Part shown: positions 16,142-24,065 of the stretch, piece by piece | Layout of the letters: every line of letters begins with the position of its first letter | Position numbering within the stretch: position 1 is the stretch's first letter | Source: Bacteroidota bacterium | GTDB taxonomy: Bacteria > Bacteroidota > Bacteroidia > NS11-12g > UBA9320 | Length of the DNA stretch: 45,821 nt | Reading direction: 5' to 3' | Assembly: GCA_024679565.1 (NCBI GenBank) | Contig: JAIBDD010000023.1 | Span: forward strand, 1-45,821 | The notes under the pieces: model-generated | What the model was told of the DNA's origin: nothing | Databases searched by the model: none | The model's input: the letters and a program-made list of their open reading frames with translations, nothing else | Position numbers and translations under genes: made by a program

Positions 16142-17521
16142 ATGAAACACTTTTCCCTTCTTCTTGTCCTCTTTGGTTCTATGCTGGTTTACGGTCAGTC
16201 TAACCAAAGCAAAGTAGTTGTTGTTAAACTGCATGAAGAAATCGCTCCTTCAGCCAGTCGTTTAATCTCTAAAACACTTGATATGGCAACGCGTGAGTCT
16301 GCCGATCTTGTGATTATTGATATGGATACCTATGGAGGCCTTCTTGTCGATGCCGATAGTATCCGCAAAAACATTATGGATCATTCATCCGACGTTTATG
16401 TTTTCATCAATAAAAACGCTGGATCAGCTGGAGCGCTGATATCCATAGCATGCGACAAAATATATATGGCGCCTGGGGCAACTATAGGATCAGCCACTGT
16501 TGTAAATGGCGAAGGAGAAGTAGTTCCCGATAAGTATCAATCGTACATGCGGTCCATCATGCGTGCCACCGCCGAAAGTCATGGAAAAGATACGGCTATT
16601 GAGAATGGAGACACCTCGTATCATTTTAGAAGAGACCCTCGAATAGCAGAAGCAATGGTAGACGATCGGATAGCCATTCCGGGCATCATAGACAGTGCAA
16701 GGATTGTAGCATTTACAACAAGTGAAGCCATTAAAAATGGGTATTGTGAAGGAGAAATAGAATCGATTGAAGCCATTTTAGCATTAGAAAACAAGACCGA
16801 TTACGAAAGGATATCTGTGCATAAATCTTCCATGGATAAGCTGATTGGTTTTTTAGCAAAACCAGCCTTACAAGGCGCATTAATGATGATTATATTCTGG
16901 GGAATATTCTTTGAAATTCGAAGTCCTGGAATTGGTTTTCCTCTGGCTGCCGCAGTGCTAGCGGCCCTCATGTACTTTGCCCCATTGTATCTAGATGGTT
17001 TGGCCGCAAACTGGGAGATATTACTTTTTATTGTAGGCATAATCCTCATCGGTTTCGAAGTATTTGTAATACCCGGGTTCGGTGTGGCCGGAATTACCGG
17101 CATATTGCTTACCGTAGGTAGTTTGATACTCAGTATGGTTCGAAATGTAGATTTTGATTTTTCTAACTCTAGTGAATTTGAACTAACACAGGCGCTTATG
17201 GTTGTGCTTGTCGCCTTAATCGGTTTTGTCGTTGGCGCGGTCATATTTGGAAAGGGCATGACGAGTAGCCCGTTATTTAAACGCTTAATACTCACAACAA
17301 CCTTAAAGAATGCAAAAGCAGGTCCGTCGTTAACCTCGACTACCTCCGAAAGCTTAATTGAACGAGAAGGCTTGGCACATACAGACATCAGACCTATCGG
17401 TAAAGCTAGGATTGATGGAATCATCATAGACGTAAAATCTATGGCAGCTTTTATACCTGAGGGTGCTCAAATACGCGTTGTTGCCAAAGAATTGGGCTAT
17501 TGGGTTGTTGAACAGATTTAG
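16142..17521 (+). CDS. NfeD-family membrane serine protease (ClpP class)
   Basis: A 459-residue protein with a signal peptide (about residues 1-19). The N-terminal ClpP-like domain has the nucleophile serine in NKNAGSAGALIS (S95) and the ClpP-like strand LVIIDMDTYGG (56-66). A block of hydrophobic segments follows (about 240-340 and 360-375). The last 65 residues (about 395-459, ending GYWVVEQI) have the pattern of the NfeD OB-fold domain. This is the long NfeD1b form; its archaeal homologue cleaves membrane proteins such as stomatin, whose gene is often adjacent, but no stomatin gene is visible here. It is followed after 9 bases by a glycosyltransferase gene. Confidence 0.92.
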   Translation: MKHFSLLLVLFGSMLVYGQSNQSKVVVVKLHEEIAPSASRLISKTLDMATRESADLVIIDMDTYGGLLVDADSIRKNIMDHSSDVYVFINKNAGSAGALISIACDKIYMAPGATIGSATVVNGEGEVVPDKYQSYMRSIMRATAESHGKDTAIENGDTSYHFRRDPRIAEAMVDDRIAIPGIIDSARIVAFTTSEAIKNGYCEGEIESIEAILALENKTDYERISVHKSSMDKLIGFLAKPALQGALMMIIFWGIFFEIRSPGIGFPLAAAVLAALMYFAPLYLDGLAANWEILLFIVGIILIGFEVFVIPGFGVAGITGILLTVGSLILSMVRNVDFDFSNSSEFELTQALMVVLVALIGFVVGAVIFGKGMTSSPLFKRLILTTTLKNAKAGPSLTSTTSESLIEREGLAHTDIRPIGKARIDGIIIDVKSMAAFIPEGAQIRVVAKELGYWVVEQI

Positions 17522-17530
17522 TCAAAACAA

Positions 17531-18484
17531 ATGAAGGTTCTGATTATACGATTTAGCTCGATTGGAGACATTGTGCTTACCACGCCAGTTATGCGTTGCT
17601 TACATGAGCAAGTTCCCGGGGTTGAGATTCACTATTTAACAAAGTCAAACTATGCGTCGTTATTGTCTAACAATACACGCCTTAGCAAAATTTGGTCGTA
17701 TTCTGGGGATTTAAAATCGTTGATTACACAACTCAAAAATGAAAATTTTGACCACATCATTGATCTCCACAATAATTTAAGGAGTAAGCGTGTGGGCATG
17801 GCCCTTCGCGTTACAACCAAAAGAGTAAATAAACTTAACTGGGAAAAATGGTGGATGGTTAGAACAGGTAAAAATCTTTTGCCTGATGTTCATATTGTCG
17901 ATAGATACCTTGAGGCAGCCAATCATCTAAATGTTGTTAACGACCATAAAGGGCTTGAATTTACCACACCCGAAACGACTAATATTCCAATCGATTTGCC
18001 TAGTGAATATGTTTGCTATGCCATTGGTGGGCAACATGCCACTAAAAAAATGCCGACGAACAAAATCGTTGACATGTGCAACGATATAAAGTCGAGCGTT
18101 GTGTTAATTGGAGGTAAAGAAGATATCGATGCGGGCGACCAAGTAGCCAATACATGCAAAAATGTGCTCAATTACTGTGGTAAGCTTTCTATTAACGAAA
18201 GTGCAAAAGTGATGGATCAGAGCAAACTTGTAATAACTCATGATACAGGCATGATGCATATTGCGGCCGCACTCAAAAAAAGAATAATATCCATATGGGG
18301 TAACACAATCCCTGAGTTTGGTATGTACCCTTATCAACCTGAGGCAGCTTCAGCACAATGTGAGGTGAAAGATTTGTCGTGCAGACCATGCTCAAAAATA
18401 GGCTTCGACAAATGTCCGAAAGGACACTTCAAGTGCATGAATAATCAAAACACAAGCGAGATTGCAAAACGGTGTAATCTCTAA
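17531..18484 (+). CDS. Glycosyltransferase family 9 (heptosyltransferase-like)
   Basis: A 317-residue cytoplasmic GT-B enzyme. The N-terminus (MKVLIIRFSSIGDIVLTTPVMRCLHEQVPG) is the hallmark of LPS heptosyltransferases, and ITHDTGMMHIAAALKKRIISIWG (about 236-258) is the conserved donor-binding region. Cysteines near the end (CEVKDLSCRPCSKIGFDKCPKGHFKCM) are also usual in this family. It probably adds a sugar to lipopolysaccharide core, which agrees with kdsB and the O-antigen-ligase-like gene in this window; the exact sugar is unknown. The stop overlaps the stop of the convergent lycopene cyclase gene by four bases. Confidence 0.92.
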   Translation: MKVLIIRFSSIGDIVLTTPVMRCLHEQVPGVEIHYLTKSNYASLLSNNTRLSKIWSYSGDLKSLITQLKNENFDHIIDLHNNLRSKRVGMALRVTTKRVNKLNWEKWWMVRTGKNLLPDVHIVDRYLEAANHLNVVNDHKGLEFTTPETTNIPIDLPSEYVCYAIGGQHATKKMPTNKIVDMCNDIKSSVVLIGGKEDIDAGDQVANTCKNVLNYCGKLSINESAKVMDQSKLVITHDTGMMHIAAALKKRIISIWGNTIPEFGMYPYQPEAASAQCEVKDLSCRPCSKIGFDKCPKGHFKCMNNQNTSEIAKRCNL

Positions 18485-19635
18485 AAACGGCCAGTTATTC
18501 GGTTAAATAGCGCTTTGATAAAAACTCCTTTAGGCATACTCCAAATTGTTTTTAAATCGCCCAAATTTTGCGCGTCTTCGTCAAGAAACGCAAAGATTTC
18601 TTGTAACCTATTGTTCTGAAACATATCGCTAAACAGTTTGCTTCCAATAGCATTGTTAGTATTTAAAATATCTAATAATAGAAGGTCGTATAACCAAAAC
18701 CGCGTTTTACTTTTTGTTTTGATGGCTGTTCCGCTTTTGAGTTGATTAACAATGTCTTTTGTTTTTATCATTGCGTTCCTAAAGGTATATCCAGTACTGG
18801 CTTTTGCCCAACCACCTGCAATGCCTATGAGGTTGATATGAGTTGAATTGTTTGTCCAGAAAGGATAACAAGTCATGGGTATGCATCCAGATTCCTCTTC
18901 GATAACATCAAACTTCTTAACACCTAAACCATCAAGATATTCCTTAATCCCATGCGTATACGCTTCTCGTTCGAGCAAGTCTTTTGAAAACAAAGTATAC
19001 TCGAGCAAAGCTTCATTCTTTGCAGTAGGCAGAAGGTACATAAAACGTGTGTTCCCTTTTTGCGGAATATCGAAGTCCATAAATGTGGCTTGACTGGGAT
19101 CAAAAACGTCCTTGTTTGTTTTGACCGTCCACCCAACAAAATGCTGATTAATCAAAGGATACTTCGTATTGTTTTTATATCGTTGATCAAATAGGATACT
19201 GTTAAACACCTGCTTACCTGTGTATGTGGATGTAGCCGTTTTTACACTGGCATACCCATCACCTTCTTGTATGTCAACAACTCGATCACGCAGCTGAGTA
19301 ATATTTCTTTTTGTAGAAAGAATGTCGTGCACATGGTTATAAAAATCAATTGACCTCACCTTATTATAAGTGTATGGCTGGGTTTGCTCGGATTTGGTCA
19401 ACCATGGAGATTTAAATAACACGTTTTCCCAGCGGTATGAGATTGCATCGTCTATTATGGTATCTTCTTTTGACCAGAAACACCACGTACGATCGTTTTG
19501 ATCTTTTGAAGAAGCGTCTATTACAAGAACTTGTTTATCGTCAAAGTACGTGTCTTGCGACAATCGAAGCGCCAACAAAAGTCCAGCAGCACCGCCACCA
19601 GTTATTATATAATCGTATGTGGTTTGTGTAACCAA
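18481..19635 (-). CDS. crtY: Lycopene beta-cyclase (CrtY-type)
   Basis: A 384-residue flavoprotein. The N-terminal dinucleotide-binding motif is YDYIITGGGAAGLLLALRLS (residues 7-26), followed by VLVIDASSKDQNDRTWCFW, typical of CrtY/CrtL lycopene cyclases. Family blocks FMDFDIPQ, RFMYLLPT, EYTLFS and GCIPMT are also present. It would cyclise the ends of lycopene to give beta-carotene, which explains yellow or orange pigment in many Bacteroidota. No other carotenoid gene is in the window. The first codon is TTG, because the flavin motif begins only a few residues later and no ATG precedes it. Convergent with the glycosyltransferase gene. Confidence 0.92.
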   Translation of the reverse strand: MVTQTTYDYIITGGGAAGLLLALRLSQDTYFDDKQVLVIDASSKDQNDRTWCFWSKEDTIIDDAISYRWENVLFKSPWLTKSEQTQPYTYNKVRSIDFYNHVHDILSTKRNITQLRDRVVDIQEGDGYASVKTATSTYTGKQVFNSILFDQRYKNNTKYPLINQHFVGWTVKTNKDVFDPSQATFMDFDIPQKGNTRFMYLLPTAKNEALLEYTLFSKDLLEREAYTHGIKEYLDGLGVKKFDVIEEESGCIPMTCYPFWTNNSTHINLIGIAGGWAKASTGYTFRNAMIKTKDIVNQLKSGTAIKTKSKTRFWLYDLLLLDILNTNNAIGSKLFSDMFQNNRLQEIFAFLDEDAQNLGDLKTIWSMPKGVFIKALFNRITGRF

Positions 19636-19823
19636 GTTGCTAATCTACAGGTTATTAACAAGACAAAAGCTTTTTTGCTTTAATTAAAATTCGAAATAAA
19701 ATCGGTTTAATATCTCCTTATGCACAGAAGAATTAAAGAATTACGACGTTCGGAGAATGGTTTACACTTCTCCTTCTCATTTTGCGATATTTGGGCTGAA
19801 TAAATCAACAACAAGTACCCATC

Positions 19824-20351
19824 ATGAATTTAACATTTGAACAAGGACTACCCATCCTAAAAAACACCCCAACAGCACTAAATGCATTAGCGGAAGAACT
19901 TGGACCAGAGATTACAAACACAAACGAAGGTCAAAACACGTGGTCTTTTTACGATGTTGTCGGGCATCTTATACATTGCGAAGAAACGGATTGGTTACCT
20001 CGATTAGAAATAATACTAGGGAATAAAACATCTAAGAAATTTGACCCATTTGATCGGAACGGGTTTGTTGAAAAAAGCAAAGGTTTGTCGTTTGAAGACT
20101 TACTCATTCGATTTCAAAGCAGACGTGCACACAACTTAGACAAACTCAGAAAAATTCAACTCACGGCAACGGCCAAGCAAAAAGAAGGCATTCACCCCGA
20201 GTTTGGCTCTGTGACTGCCTCACAACTCCTTTGTGCTTGGGTTGTACATGATTTAAACCATCTATCGCAAGTGTCTCGTGTACTGGCGCATCAATGGAAA
20301 ACGTCTATTGGCCCTTGGCAAGCTTATATGCCTATTTTGGGTGAGCGGTAG
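19824..20351 (+). CDS. DinB family protein
   Basis: A 175-residue protein of the DinB/YfiT-like four-helix bundle. It has the first metal histidine in the helix FYDVVGHLIHCEETDW (about residues 46-61) and the second pair in VVHDLNHLSQVSRVLAHQ (about 144-161), the usual three-His divalent metal site. Members include thiol S-transferases (bacillithiol or mycothiol) and maleylpyruvate isomerases; many are uncharacterised, and Bacteroidota have numerous paralogues. The substrate cannot be inferred. It stands alone between divergent crtY and a WG-repeat gene. Confidence 0.9.
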   Translation: MNLTFEQGLPILKNTPTALNALAEELGPEITNTNEGQNTWSFYDVVGHLIHCEETDWLPRLEIILGNKTSKKFDPFDRNGFVEKSKGLSFEDLLIRFQSRRAHNLDKLRKIQLTATAKQKEGIHPEFGSVTASQLLCAWVVHDLNHLSQVSRVLAHQWKTSIGPWQAYMPILGER

Positions 20352-20561
20352 TCTTTGTATACCTTGAACGGAAACAGCGAAAGTCGATTTATCGGTGTAT
20401 AATCACAGTCCATTTTTGATTACAGATATTTTTTCGAAGTATTACTTTAAATCAACACTGAACATATCATTTGTCTACCATTCCTTTTGATTTGTATGAA
20501 AATCTAAAGAAACCGGATTGTATTCAGTATGATTGAACTATGAATATCCACGAAAGGTTAA

Positions 20562-22175
20562 ATGGCTAGATTATCCCTTAACATCAAACGATTGATGGCT
20601 ATTGCCTGTTTTTCTGGTGTTGCACTAACAAGTCTTGGCCAGTATGATACATTGGATCAATACTACAGCGTTGACTTTCACCAAGACATTGATAAATTTG
20701 AGCGAGAACACGAACAGTTAGATGGTTCTAACGCAAAGCTCATCCCGTTTCGTCAAGGTAAATTGTATGGGTTCGTAAAACCAAGAAAGCCTGACAAATT
20801 CGTGATTGAACCTCAATTTGAACAAGTCTATGGGGTGTATGAATTTGGTGCAATTGTTAAAGATACGAGTTACGGTTATGGATTAATTGACCTTAAAGGA
20901 AAGTACATAATCACGCCAAATTTTTCGAATTTATTCCGAGAAGGAGAAACATTTCACGGCACTTTCTATACTGAGGTTGACTCATCTTATGGATTGTCTG
21001 ATAGTTATAACTCTTGCTTTGCCCATTACTATTTTGATTTAAAGGGGAAGTTCTTGTTTCACGAGTTAACCCATGAATACGAAGGTTTTACAGCCGGCGA
21101 TAGCTTGGCCACTTTCAGGTTCGGCACTACTGTCCATATCAGAAGTAACACAGGTCGTTTGGTTCAAGAAATAAAACTTGATAGCACATTTGACTTTGTT
21201 GGCATAAGTGACAATTCAATTTTAGCCAAAAGCCTTCCTGACTCCAATTGGCGTTATAGATATACTGCTCATACAGCTGAAGGCAAAGAAAAATATTCCA
21301 TTAAAATTGATCACGGTTCATTGAAAGGGGTTTTTATGTTGGGCGAAAATCATTTTGGATTACTTGGAAGACATGGAGATTATTATTTCTGTGACTCATT
21401 GGGTGAATCGTCTGGATATGGCTCATATTCTAACTCGGTAGGTTTAGTAACCAGCTATGCAGAGTATTTTGACCAATCGCGGTTTGTCGTCAAATCATCG
21501 ACTACCGAACTATATGGTATAGTCGATAGAGAAGGGAATGCGTTAACCGATTTTACATTTTCAAGAATCTTCCCATTTGTTAACGGTGAATGTTTTGCGA
21601 AAACGAAAAGTGACATGGTACGGGTAAACGGCCACTTAACGGAAATGAACAAAGAAAGCCAGGTTGTAATCATCGATACAAATGGCAATCAAAAAATACA
21701 TGAATACAGGTATCCAGACGTTGAACAACACCAATCCTTAATGATGTCACCAGGTTTTTATGACGGATTATTATTAACTAAGGACTTCACATTACTGTAT
21801 AGTGAACAAGATAGTCTTAAAGAACACCCTTATCATAACTTGGACTCCATGCATTACGTCTATATTGATGAAAAAGGAGATGTCCAAATCACAATGCCTA
21901 CATCGGTAATTTTCGTTGGCGTTTTTAATGAGGGTTTGGCTGCGGCAGTTAATAAGGACAGACAACTTGGTTTCATTAATAAAAAAGGAGAATGGGCCAT
22001 TGCACCAGAATATGAATTAGCGGTGGCAGGTGCTTACCCCATGCCGCACATCATTTCACCTCAATTTATTGGGGGATATGCGTACATCAAGGCTTTTAAA
22101 GGTTACATCGACAAAAAAGGAAACAAGTACTTTGGCGGTAAACGCATGCAGGATCACTATAATTTTAGCCATTGA
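20562..22175 (+). CDS. WG-repeat protein, exported
   Basis: A 537-residue protein with a signal peptide (about residues 1-27). It contains several WG-type beta repeats of the form G.(Y/F)G.(V/I)D..G....P.(F/Y)..., for example KLYGFVKPRKPDKFVIEPQF, YGYGLIDLKGKYIITPNF, ELYGIVDREGNALTDFTF and QLGFINKKGEWAIAPEYE. Such repeats make a propeller-like surface and are common in secreted or envelope Bacteroidota proteins of unknown function. The middle (about 190-270) is less regular. The cupin gene follows after 20 bases and may be co-transcribed. No promoter consensus is recognised in the 210-base gap upstream. Confidence 0.88.
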   Translation: MARLSLNIKRLMAIACFSGVALTSLGQYDTLDQYYSVDFHQDIDKFEREHEQLDGSNAKLIPFRQGKLYGFVKPRKPDKFVIEPQFEQVYGVYEFGAIVKDTSYGYGLIDLKGKYIITPNFSNLFREGETFHGTFYTEVDSSYGLSDSYNSCFAHYYFDLKGKFLFHELTHEYEGFTAGDSLATFRFGTTVHIRSNTGRLVQEIKLDSTFDFVGISDNSILAKSLPDSNWRYRYTAHTAEGKEKYSIKIDHGSLKGVFMLGENHFGLLGRHGDYYFCDSLGESSGYGSYSNSVGLVTSYAEYFDQSRFVVKSSTTELYGIVDREGNALTDFTFSRIFPFVNGECFAKTKSDMVRVNGHLTEMNKESQVVIIDTNGNQKIHEYRYPDVEQHQSLMMSPGFYDGLLLTKDFTLLYSEQDSLKEHPYHNLDSMHYVYIDEKGDVQITMPTSVIFVGVFNEGLAAAVNKDRQLGFINKKGEWAIAPEYELAVAGAYPMPHIISPQFIGGYAYIKAFKGYIDKKGNKYFGGKRMQDHYNFSH

Positions 22176-22195
22176 TAAATAGATAATTCAAAACC

Positions 22196-22555
22196 ATGTC
22201 AGTCATCAACATCAACCAAAAACTCACAAAATTCTCAGACCATTGGAACCCACGTATTGTTGGCGAGCTAAATGGTCAGCACGTAAAACTGGCTAAGCTT
22301 AAAGGTGAGTTCGTTTGGCACAAACACGACGAAGAAGATGAACTGTTTTTAGTGATTAAAGGTTCGTTTGACATGCATTATCGCGATCGTATTGAAACTA
22401 TAAAAGAAGGCGAATTCACAATCGTCCCGCGAGGCATCGAGCACAAACCTGTTGCCGAGAATGAAGTGGAAATTATGCTTTTTGAACCAGCCAGCACAGT
22501 GAATACTGGAGACTCTGGTGGAGATTTAACCCGAGATAGGCTGGAGTGGTTATAG
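22196..22555 (+). CDS. Small single-domain cupin protein
   Basis: A 119-residue cupin. The first conserved motif is FVWHKHDEEDELFLVIKGSFDMHY (about residues 39-62), with two His and one Glu as metal ligands. The second is EGEFTIVPRGIEHKPVAENE (about 70-89), with the last His. These are the standard motifs of small bacterial cupins related to mannose-6-phosphate isomerase C-terminal domains. Its reaction is unknown. It starts 20 bases after the WG-repeat gene and is followed directly by an octad repeat array. Confidence 0.9.
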   Translation: MSVININQKLTKFSDHWNPRIVGELNGQHVKLAKLKGEFVWHKHDEEDELFLVIKGSFDMHYRDRIETIKEGEFTIVPRGIEHKPVAENEVEIMLFEPASTVNTGDSGGDLTRDRLEWL

Positions 22556-22566
22556 AGGGGAATTGA

Positions 22567-22638
22567 AGGATTGAATGTCTGAAGGGTTGAGGGATTGAAG
22601 GGTTGAATGATTGAAGGATTGAAGGATTGAATGTCTGA
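22567..22638. repeat. Octad repeat array, copy B (8-base units)
   Basis: Nine consecutive 8-base units on the plus strand: AGGATTGA, ATGTCTGA, AGGGTTGA, GGGATTGA, AGGGTTGA, ATGATTGA, AGGATTGA, AGGATTGA, ATGTCTGA. It lies 11 bases after the cupin stop and before the pseudogene at 22671. The same units occur at 6395-6458 and, inverted, at 45768-45799. The antisense frame across it encodes only repetitive residues and is not a gene. Confidence 0.8.
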
Positions 22639-22670
22639 AGTACCAATCCTACATTCAACATTTCACATCC

Positions 22671-23311
22671 CTAAACCCAACCTCCAGTGGCATTGGGCCG
22701 TTTACCTTTCCAAGTTTTATTTACAACGATGTGCATGAGCACATCTGCCACCGTTTTAAGCACTATAAATTACAATAACGCCTTGTTTACATTCTCGATT
22801 GAGCTTGAATTAAATCCATAGATAATCAACAAATGCATCGGGAAAATCCGCAAATAAGGCTGGAAAAAGATGCCTGGTGATTCCTTCGCGGCACGGTCTT
22901 GCCGCACATCCGACATGGTAGACAAAACTGTATTTCCTGCCAATGCGAGCATCAGCAACAACAACATTTTAAAATCAACCACTCCCGGTAGGTCAATCAC
23001 CATTTTTATGATGAAAAAAAAATATACCAAATGGAAAAAACCATAATGAAGTAAAAAGAAAACAGCCTCACCATACATTCCTTGTCGTGGTTTATCTTCC
23101 TGCTCCTGGGCGTTTCTTTTACCAATGGCAACTAACCTAATGAAGTATTGTATGCCAATAAATACGCTCTGGACATAGTACAGAAGCACAACCAAAGAAG
23201 CAGAGGTCTCTCCTATTTGATGGTATAGACCAATATCGCGTTAAAAGCGAGAATCAACCAAAATTCTTTGTCCGAAATGATGTTCCCTATACTACTTTTC
23301 TTACCCGACAT
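22671..23311 (-). pseudogene. Decayed copy of the adjacent DUF6498-like membrane protein
   Basis: Reading from the ATG at 23311 gives MSGKKSSIGNIISDKEFWLI and then a stop at 23213-23215. The homology continues in another frame (IGETSASLVVLLYYVQS), with the shift near 23224-23230; a two-base TA duplication (CTATACC) gives the best length match to the intact neighbour. That second frame meets a TAA at 22770-22772, after which homology resumes in frame (FIVLKTVADVLMHIVVNKT... NATGGW) to a TAG at 22671-22673. So the copy has one frameshift and one nonsense codon compared with the gene at 23335-23973, to which it is clearly paralogous (shared LLHYGFFH, GNTVLS, FQPY.RI.PMHL). Confidence 0.85.
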
Positions 23312-23334
23312 TCTACATTAAAAATTAAAAATTC

Positions 23335-23973
23335 TCAAATCCACCCACCCGTGGCATTTGGTCGTTGTTCGCGATATGTTTTATTCACCACTATATGCAT
23401 GGCCACATCGGCAATAGATTTTAAAATAATAAAAAATAAAAATGCGTTTGTCAGGGTGCTTATCGCATCTGTAGCAAAAGCCAGCATGATGAACAAATGC
23501 ATCGGAACGATTCTAAAATATGGTTGAAACATCACAACAATAGGAACCTTAGGTTCTTGTAAGTCTTTCTTTATGTCTGAGATTGAAGACAACACAGTGT
23601 TTCCAAGTAACGCCAGCGTAAAAAGTTTTACTGCACTTGGGTCTACTCTACCAGGTAATTTTACTACTATCGAGATTAGAAACACGAAATACACCACATG
23701 AAAGAACCCGTAATGAAACAGAAAGAAGATAGGTAGTGCAAACCGATTGTGCTTCGGATTAAGCTTGTGATACATAAATCCCAAAAACAGCAACCTAACA
23801 AAGTACTGTAACCCAATAAAAAGCGACTGGATGTAGTATAACATCACCACTAATGACGCTGAAGTTTCCCCCAAGTAATACGTCACCAATAGAGCGACGT
23901 TAAATAACAATATCAGCCAAAATTCTTGGTCTGACAGTATGTTTTTAAAATGACTTCGCTTCACTTGACACAA
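23335..23973 (-). CDS. Membrane protein, DUF6498-like, intact paralogue
   Basis: A protein of up to 212 residues with about five hydrophobic segments. Notable conserved pieces are FFLFHYGFFHVVYFVFLI, TLALLGNTVLSSISD and FQPYFRIVPMHLFIML, the last with a positive and His-containing stretch, and a C-terminal IADVAMHIVVNKTYRE. I associate this pattern with the DUF6498 membrane family; the function is unknown. The first codon is TTG at 23973; a GTG at 23964 is an alternative that matches the start of the decayed copy about as well. It lies 23 bases upstream of its own pseudogene copy, so the pair is a tandem duplication. Confidence 0.8.
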   Translation of the reverse strand: MCQVKRSHFKNILSDQEFWLILLFNVALLVTYYLGETSASLVVMLYYIQSLFIGLQYFVRLLFLGFMYHKLNPKHNRFALPIFFLFHYGFFHVVYFVFLISIVVKLPGRVDPSAVKLFTLALLGNTVLSSISDIKKDLQEPKVPIVVMFQPYFRIVPMHLFIMLAFATDAISTLTNAFLFFIILKSIADVAMHIVVNKTYREQRPNATGGWI

Positions 23974-24065
23974 TTATACTGACGATTTGACACAGTTTAG
24001 GACTTCTATACCACTTTTTTCATTTTGGTAAACATTTTGAAGGTACTGGTAAAAACAAAAAGACA

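Noticed and set aside
22473-22661. 62-residue minus-strand frame with repeated FNPSILQ
   Set aside because: It is only the antisense reading of the octad array.
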